From positions 44,512 to 108,511 of the forward strand of contig JADFUC010000488.1 in assembly GCA_019722365.1 (NCBI GenBank): DNA of 64,000 bases, written 5' to 3'. The DNA is from Lithospermum erythrorhizon (lineage: Eukaryota > Streptophyta > Magnoliopsida > Boraginales > Boraginaceae). Below, piece by piece: positions 57,330 through 64,000 of this stretch. Made by a program: the position numbers and the translations under genes. Within the stretch, counting starts at the first letter, position 1, and every line of letters begins with the position of its first letter. The notes under the pieces were generated by a model. It ran no database searches. It was given only the letters and a program-made list of their open reading frames with translations, and was not told the DNA's origin.

Positions 57330-58080
57330 TTTCACTTTCAATAAAGACATTTTGTAATGTGTGCGCCTTGATCGCTTACAAGAATTCAAAATCGGCAGAA
57401 TTTCATAAAAGGCTTTGAGATTATTCATGAAAAATATTATCGAGTCAATCATCAATTAAAATATGGCAAAAATAAATACAAATATAATTAAATAATAGAA
57501 CTATGAATAATTTATACTATAAAACACCGAGAAACGTTATTTGCCAACAATAAATAAAATAAATATAAGGTGTATTTTTTCATTAAACGAAAAGTGACAT
57601 TTTCTAACAATAAATGTAAAAATTGTTATTAAGCTACGCATTCTTTTATTAAACCATGAAATGAAAACTAGTACGGTAACAAACTTCCTTTTAAATCTAT
57701 TATTAAAATTATATTATTAAAAAAATTATAAGAGATCAAGTATAACTATGGACAACATAAATTATAATATATAAATCAAAAATATAATTTATAAATGCAT
57801 AATTAATTATTTTATTTATAATATCGCTTTAAATGTTTGAAATATAAATACTTACGCAACGACATACATTTTACAAGTAACTATAAAGTGTTGGGACGAT
57901 TCGCCAAAGCAGGAGCCAATTTAAAAAATAATTATCCCTTTACTACATCATACATAGTATTATTTAGGCTTTTTTCGGGTCGGCACTCTCGAACTGGCGA
58001 TATAATTCTTTCTACCGCATCTCCCGAACTATTTTAATTTTGGCACCCATTGTACTAATCCGACAACCCCCCGACTCCTG
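57330..58080. other. AT-rich intergenic DNA
   Basis: No genes or repeat ends are recognised. Confidence 0.45.
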
Positions 58081-58479
58081 TGACCTACTCCCTTTCACTA
58101 TAATATATAAGAAAACGACTATATTATCCTAAAATACACATTGAAATGATCATGTTATCAGAGAATGACTATTTTGGTTTTAAATAATTAAAATATGTAA
58201 TTGTGTGCAAAATACTCAAACCTATTTCCTTCCCTTAATCCCCCTACCTCCCTACCCCCTACCCTCACCTCACAGCTCATCTTCCCACACACGCTACAGA
58301 ACTTCTTAATATTGACTAAATGCACTGCTTTATGAAGGCGTGAAAACGGATGCCGCTGTTCTCCATATGTTAATGAATAAGTTCTGAGTTTGTCATATTA
58401 GACCAAGAACAATTAGCCGAATGGTAGGATTAAATATATGAAAAAAGAGCGGTGTAATGGGGTGTTTAGTGAATTAAAA

Positions 58480-58985
58480 AAAGTGACGCGATTAAACGGG
58501 AGTAATTTTTAAACCGCGTTGAATCGCCGGTTGCACACTCAAGGAAAAGCCATGTTAGTAGTTGCCGCGTCAAGGTTCCCCCACTGGGGACAAGAAGGGG
58601 CGTTAAACGCGGGCCGACGCCGAGTGAGATAACGCGCTGGGCCACGGTCGCTGCTTTTTGACGCAATGATTTTCTCTGATTTTTTATCCCATCTCAATTA
58701 TTTCGGATCAATTATTTAATATAAAATTAATTTTTTTTTAATTTTTTTTATCAAAATTCATCATTTTTTTTCCTCTATAAATAGAGACCACTCATTCACC
58801 TTTATTGATAAAAAATCATCCTTTTTTCAATATAATTATATATTAAGAAGTCTTATTATGTGTCTTAATATTTTTAATAATTATTATATTAAGAGTCTTA
58901 CTAAAAAATCATCCTTTTAAAAAAAGTTCGAATGTTTCGTGATTAAATATTTTTTAAGAGCCTATTAGCGTGTCTTAATAGTGCC
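58480..58985 (+). repeat. LTR-like block with TATA box and PBS-like end
   Basis: A GC-rich part (58490-58660) is followed by ctataaatagagaccactca (TATA at about 58776) and by repeated words (aaaaaatcatcctttt twice; ttaagagtctta and gtgtcttaata). At 58980 it closes with gtgccatcagagcgtgg, resembling the tggtatcagagcgtgg primer-binding site of copia elements. No second LTR or coding part is seen. A solo or truncated LTR is the best reading. Confidence 0.4.
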
Positions 58986-59599
58986 ATCAGAGCGTGGATC
59001 AGACATACTGTATGTAGTGGGTTATTTGTATTTCATTAATTAGACTATGATTTTCATGTATTTGTGATTAAGCATTTATCTATTTGTAAATCTTTTTTTT
59101 GTTTTAATTGTTATTATTTTCTAATTTTAGTTTCTTTTGGTTTTATAAAAATTAAAAAATGTGAGATTAAAAAATTATTTAAATAAGATTTATATAATTT
59201 TTTGTTTTAAAACTAAAAAAATAATTTATTTATTTAGTTAATTATTCTTATTTTAATTTGAGAATAGATAATTTTTATAATTATTTAATCATAAAAAATA
59301 TAAAATATAAGTAAATAAAGAATATTAGATAAAAGTTGGGTGGTGTTAATTCTATTAAACAACCACTATCAGAAGAAATTTTAATAGTTGGAATTATTTA
59401 TGTGAAATCAGAGAGAAAGATTTATGAGTCATTTGAAATCGAAAAGGTATTAATAATAATTCTTAGATCAGAGATAAATTTCGTATAAATCGATTGTGAT
59501 ACCCCCGCAAAAAAACACAAAAGAAAAAAATCATTTATAAAATAAAATAAAACCACAAATCAATGACATAAGCCACTTTGAGTGGTCTTCCATTTTGAG

Positions 59600-59730
59600 C
59601 AATAGCTTTAGTTTATTCAAAACTTCGATCAATATGAAGCTGCAACAGTACAAATCCATGGGAACTGAGTTAACAATTGTAAAGGAGTAGGTCCATCATT
59701 TCCACTAGAAGCTGCAAATAGCAATGTAAG
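59600..59730 (-). pseudogene. Subtilisin-like serine protease fragment
   Basis: On the minus strand the code reads LLFAASSGNDGPTPLQL and QFPWICTVAAS, then in a shifted frame IDRSFE. In plant subtilases this is the segment with the oxyanion-side GN(D/E)GP motif followed by PW-TVAAS and DR-F. The catalytic Asp, His and Ser regions are not present nearby. It is a single-exon-sized fragment inside an inverted-repeat unit. Confidence 0.65.
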
Positions 59731-59985
59731 GGGCCGGGGATGTGGTCAGTGAAGCGGAGGGTCGCGAGGTGGGGGCGCCGATAGGGGCTGGTAAAATGGG
59801 GCAAGTGGAGCGATGGCTGGGCCGGTATGACAGTGACGTACAGATAATGAAGAAAAGAGCGTTTATTTTAATTATATACTTTAATCGTTATTTTTAATAA
59901 AATATTCATTTTACTATAACATAATCATTTCAAATAATACGTATTTTAAAAGGATAATATAATCATTTAATTTGATGAGTAAATA

Positions 59986-61199
59986 AAAATTAGGTCTGGC
60001 ACAAAGCTAGACACTAACATAGTGAGTTATGGTAATCACCCGACATAAGATGCCGCTTCGTGAAATTAAAAATAGCTCATTGACTCACATGTAAAATTAA
60101 ACTATGAAGAGTGTCTCTGGCCAAAACCTATTATTTCAAGGCCACATCATCAATGTATATTCTTGGTGAATGTAGTGACTATTTGTTGTCCAAATAAAAA
60201 GAAACTTTAGTATCTAATTATAGATCTTAAAAAAAAATAAAAAAACAATTGATAAATTTTATTTTTTTAATATTCTATCAAATTATAACTAAAAATAAAA
60301 TAAGTAGGATTAAGAAAAAATACGTGATGAACTCCATTCATCCTTATGGTTTTGTCTTTGTGCACCTCTATGTGCAACGCTACCCTTTTCGCTGCAAAAT
60401 AGGTTAAAGTTGTCAAGAATTACATGGGGGTAATTCAATAACTTCTACTAAGAGTGTGACAAGGATTTCCTATTTAAATACTCCCTTGCTTGGTGTGATT
60501 TTGGAGTGTATTTCAGCTTGAATACTTCTTACTGCTGATAGTTAAAGACATCATTGATCAGATATCATTTCCATTGCCCATCACTTCAGCACAAATTTTT
60601 AAAGATGACCTGTTTAATCATTTATCTTTATAGACTAAGTAACATAACTTGGCTTCCTCTTTGTGCAGTTTTTCAATTGAAACAAAAAATGATGAATACA
60701 ACAACTAGTAAAAGAATGCAAGTTTAAAAACATAAAATCCACTTCTTGCAACTTAATAATCTTGAAGACTCTACAGTCCTACAACAAAACAATAGTTAGC
60801 CAAGACTTCAACATTATACGGCTAACCTTAGATGTTTTATTAGTAGACAACAAATTATATTTTGAAAGATGGAATATAAACAATCTACCAATTCTAGACT
60901 ATCAATATACACCTTAATTTTTCCTCCATAATTTCTTAATGAAGAGTTACTTGGACAAATTAAAAGATATTTCTTTGCTTAAATTTATAACAATTTAAAC
61001 TTAGATATATTATTACACACATATATCTAGTAGTAGCTTCACATATCAATCAAGATATTTTAAATAGTCATAGCTCATATTTTAGTGGGATAAGACTACC
61101 TGCAAAGTAATCAAATCCTGCAAGGTCATTTCCATTTGAAGATAGCTTAGAACCAACTTCTTTACTTCCTTCCAATGCTTTTGCAAACTAAATGGGTGG
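59986..61199. other. AT-rich intergenic DNA
   Basis: No gene, LTR or clear repeat end was found in this 1.2 kb. Confidence 0.45.
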
Positions 61200-62353
61200 T
61201 AAGAGAGCTGTGGACCAGAAATAAAAGACAATACGGATGTTCAGAACAACAGACTTACTCTGAAGGAACAAGATATGCATAAGTCAGTAGCAAGTGGTAA
61301 TGATAACAAATCTGAATTGGTTGTTGTTGAGCAGCAGAAAGAGGTCGAGTCTGAAGCATTCAAGCGTGAGGATTACAACAATTAAAGTTTGCAGATCAGG
61401 GGGATCATCACCTCAAGGGGCCAGAATGCGGTAGCATCTTGGCGGCAAATGTTGACAATACATAAAGGTAACTCCCAAAGGAGCTACTGGCAGAACAGCA
61501 TGGCTTGGAAGCAGCAGTTTGAGGGCAGAAATAGGACTGCTACCAAGCAGCAGATTGTTAAAGCCTGGTAAACACAAGAATCAAGAAGGCAACAAATCAG
61601 AAACCAAGATACATGCTTAGAGTATCTCTGCTGCTATCTTGCCTGTTAGACCTGCTGGAAACGAAGGACAGCAGACCTGAGAAGATAATGCAGCAGTTAT
61701 AGGGGAAGCAAAAATCTGGCTTGGGTAAGAAGAGGCAGAAGATACGCGACCATGAGCTGGTGTTAAACAAGTGAGGTCGTACAGCCTGTGTTTCTGAAGA
61801 GTTCTCGTGAATGCGGGCTGGTTCCTCAAAAGCACTTTGCAGAATCGGGAGATAAGCAGCTTAGTAAGATTGTAAAGGTGGCAGAAGAGACTTTTTTAAT
61901 TTTGGAGCTGATGTACTGAAGTTCAGCTCTACAGAAAACCACGTATTCCTCTGCTGCAACGTTGTCGTTACCAGTGGAGAGTGACCGAAGAACCTATTGC
62001 GGCAGCCTGAAACCAAAAATAAATATTGGTTCAAAGGCTGATGTTGTTACACAAAAATGCAGAATCAGAAACTAGTAGTGGTTCAGAACTCCAGAGGCCA
62101 GCAGAAATCTATTCACAACTCGAACTCCAAATTCTTGGGTAGATTCCATAGAGGAAGAAGAGCAACAAACCAAGGTAATTGCACAGCTGAATGCCTCCCA
62201 AGTACTAAATATGCTAAGAAACAGATTGAAGGAATTATGCAAGCAATCAGTAGGGAAGTCAACAAAGTCAACAAAGAAGTTGATAATACAAGCAGAGAGC
62301 CGGTCAATAGTTACAACGGTCAAAAAGCTCAAACTTCAAGCCATCTTGGATAA
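61200..62353 (+). pseudogene. Glutamine-rich coding-like debris, unidentified
   Basis: The plus strand can be followed with few stops: KSVASGNDNKSELVVVEQQK, WRQMLTIHKGNSQRSYWQ, later KKQIEGIMQAISREVNKVNK. The composition (Gln, Asn, Lys, Ser) resembles the C-terminal half of a plant LINE ORF1 protein or another retroelement gag, but no zinc knuckle or other domain is visible. I do not recognise the family. Confidence 0.3.
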
Positions 62354-62791
62354 TCTCCACAAGCTCTTTTTCTACTAGGGTCCATTTCTTCCTAAGGGTG
62401 ATCCTCTCAGAGAAACCTAAATCTTGACGCATCAAGTTTGACACAATTGACTATTATTCCTCGAAGAGGCCGCTTTTATTTGAGTTAGTAACTATTACTC
62501 TCGATGAGCTTGCCGTAAGAGGACATGGAAGGGACGCGATAAACATCTCCAAAGACGATAAGAGTTCGAGGCATAATCCATACCTTCTAGTCCCCGGAGC
62601 GTAGTATCCAAGAAGCTCTGTGGAGGAATAGATATCGCATTATCCTGAAGATGTCATGCATGTCACGTGATACGAGAAGAGACTCCCCAACTTAGATTCC
62701 TGAGTTCAACCATTGCAGTAGTAACACTCCCCAATTTCATTTCCTCATGTCTATGATTATTTTATGTGTTTTCTATTATGCTTATTTATTG
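62354..62791. other. Unassigned DNA left of element E
   Basis: No feature is supported. Confidence 0.35.
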
Positions 62792-63744
62792 TGTTGGGTT
62801 ACTTGGCATAATCGACAGGTTGATTTCGCAGATAATGGGCTTCGAGTTTCTCTCTCAAGATCATGTTGTCATGACTGTTGCAAGATAATGCACACGCTGT
62901 ATTAAGCATAATATCTACCGCCAAGCTGTCAAAATGCTGACGAGGGTTATCGGATGTCTGCATTTCCTGCATGGATCGTGTGCAAGTGACGATTTGCATG
63001 CATACAAGATTTGGTAATCTTTGAGATCTCAAAAGATATCTCAAGATTAAGAGATTGTTCATTAAGGCGCATACTGAGTTATAGAAGGACTCATGTACTA
63101 TATGGAAGGCGTGTGGATTTCATATCAAACATATTATCATAAATGAAGGCCGAAATTAATAGACCCATACACTATATGCAGACCGTTGAATCAAGAAAAC
63201 AAGACTCACCGAAAAATATAGTTTATCAATGGTAGAGCATTCTTTGCACAAGATATAAACTTACTCATGTAGTGTGTAGTCAATCGAAAGTTAGAAGAAA
63301 TCACTACTTCTAATCATCAATGTACGGCCGTTACAACACATTGTTGTGAGCAATCTTTGAGTGTTTTCTGCGAAGATCGTGACAGCCGAAAATCGGGATA
63401 AGGTCGACGGTGAGTAAATATGTGATGTGGGAGGTTCCTTTGTAGTTTTAGAAGCTGTTGAAGGTTAGTTAGGGCATCGTGAAACGGTGATCGCTTCAGA
63501 GCAAGCACCGCTTGTAATTACTTCGTTAATAGTGGAAGTTTCTCTTTAGGCTAGTCGCCCTGCATTTAGGGTGACGTTGCACCGAATCAGCGCAAACAAT
63601 CTTTGTGTTTTTACTTCTCAACACTATTTATTTCCTCGCTTTATTTGTCTATCAGATTTGTACTGCCAATCCGAGTTTTTATTGATACTAGTCTAACAAA
63701 TTGTTCCAAAGAAATCTATCATACACAAGAAAGTTAACTTTCAA
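62792..63744 (+). repeat. 5' LTR of element E
   Basis: The probable start is tgttgggttac at 62792. The end near 63744 (ttaactttca) is fixed by the adjoining primer-binding site. The last 250 bp (gcttgtaattacttcgttaa, tctttgtgtttttactt) have the style of Sirevirus R/U5 sequences. The left boundary is a guess, since no 3' copy is in the window. Confidence 0.5.
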
Positions 63745-63746
63745 TT

Positions 63747-63760
63747 GGTATTAGAGCATG
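63747..63760 (+). other. Primer-binding site of element E
   Basis: ttggtattagagca is nearly identical to ttggtatcagagc, the initiator-Met tRNA complement in plant copia elements. Confidence 0.75.
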
Positions 63761-63769
63761 GCACTCGGT

Positions 63770-64000
63770 ATGAGCACAGAGCGAGATCCTTGTAATCTGG
63801 TAGATGAAAGAAAGCCTGCTATGAAATCGTCCACCTATTCTCGATGGTTCAAATTATGCTTATCGAAGAGTGGGGATGGTTGCTTACTCGAGATCTACGG
63901 ATATTAAAAACATGAAAATCTGTTTTGTATGGTCGACCCCTCCACGACGCAGCAATTTAACCGATGGCAGCAATACGTAACCGAACGAAGCAATACTGAT
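63770..64000 (+). pseudogene. Start of copia gag (element E), incomplete
   Basis: After a possible ATG at 63770, a frame at about 63817 reads RPPILDGSNYAY followed by MVAYSRSTDIKNMK and STPP. This is the N-terminal gag motif (PPILDGSNYAYWK-RM) of Sirevirus-type copia elements. Some key residues, such as the Trp, are already lost, and the window ends inside gag. Confidence 0.7.

Larger units (their letters stand above)
58080..59985. mobile_element. Inverted-repeat unit, possibly Mutator-like, enclosing a protease fragment
   Basis: Left sequence at about 58090-58200 (ctatattatcctaaaata, aaatgatcatgttatc) returns inverted at about 59880-59975 (aacataatcatttcaaat, tattttaaaaggataatata). G/C-rich tracts just inside both arms (58245-58300 and 59735-59825) also look like inverted counterparts. 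The arms are diverged and outer ends are not defined. Confidence 0.4.
62792..64000 (+). mobile_element. Element E: 5' end of a Ty1/copia retrotransposon, cut by window end
   Basis: An LTR-like block is followed by a primer-binding site and the first part of a copia gag on the plus strand. The rest lies beyond 64000. Confidence 0.65.

Overview
This window looks like nuclear DNA of a flowering plant, probably a eudicot, from a repeat-rich intergenic region. The background is AT-rich. Almost everything recognisable is transposable-element sequence: Ty1/copia elements (two of the Sirevirus type), one Ty3/gypsy element of the Tat type, a CACTA element, Mutator-like pieces, Stowaway-like MITEs and one Helitron-like end. 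I see no intact protein-coding gene, no rRNA or tRNA gene, no CRISPR array and no bacterial or organellar block. All coding stretches are broken by stops and frame changes, so they are called pseudogenes. Species cannot be named from the sequence.

Layout. 1-2005: AT-rich flank with a Stowaway-like MITE (472-790). 2006-9552: element A, a plus-strand copia with two LTRs and degenerate gag-pol. 10140-17175: element T, a 5'-truncated minus-strand Tat-type gypsy element (RT, RNase H, second RNase H, integrase). An extra gene lies downstream of its pol on the opposite strand. 17176-20905: AT-rich, with a Helitron-like 3' end at 17768-17799. 20906-37432: element B, a minus-strand copia whose 5' LTR is split by element C (26929-37381), a plus-strand Sirevirus-like copia with its own LTRs, PBS, gag-pol, polypurine tract and a post-pol (env-like) gene. 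38252-39789: non-autonomous CACTA element. 39790-40870: 3' tail and LTR of a copia related to A. 41363-42922: a long inverted repeat holding pieces of a calmodulin-like (EF-hand) gene. 43866-44530: a duplicated TATA-containing unit and a minisatellite. 45178-54410: element D, a second Sirevirus-like copia with most of its RT-RNase H deleted and its own post-pol gene. 54560-55420: Mutator-like transposase remnant, minus strand. 56494-57327: two more MITEs. 58080-59985: an inverted-repeat unit enclosing an LTR-like block and a subtilisin-like protease fragment. 61200-62350: glutamine-rich coding-like debris. 62792-64000: 5' LTR, PBS and gag start of element E, which runs off the window.

How the parts relate. 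The clearest event order is B inserted first, then C into the 5' LTR of B. C is the most informative element. The palindromic GAGACC/GGTCTC motif family of its LTR U3 reappears between pol and the post-pol gene, just ahead of a second TATA box, which suggests an internal promoter. The paired LTRs of C differ mainly by short insertions and deletions and less by transitions, so part of the frame damage may come from assembly error rather than age.
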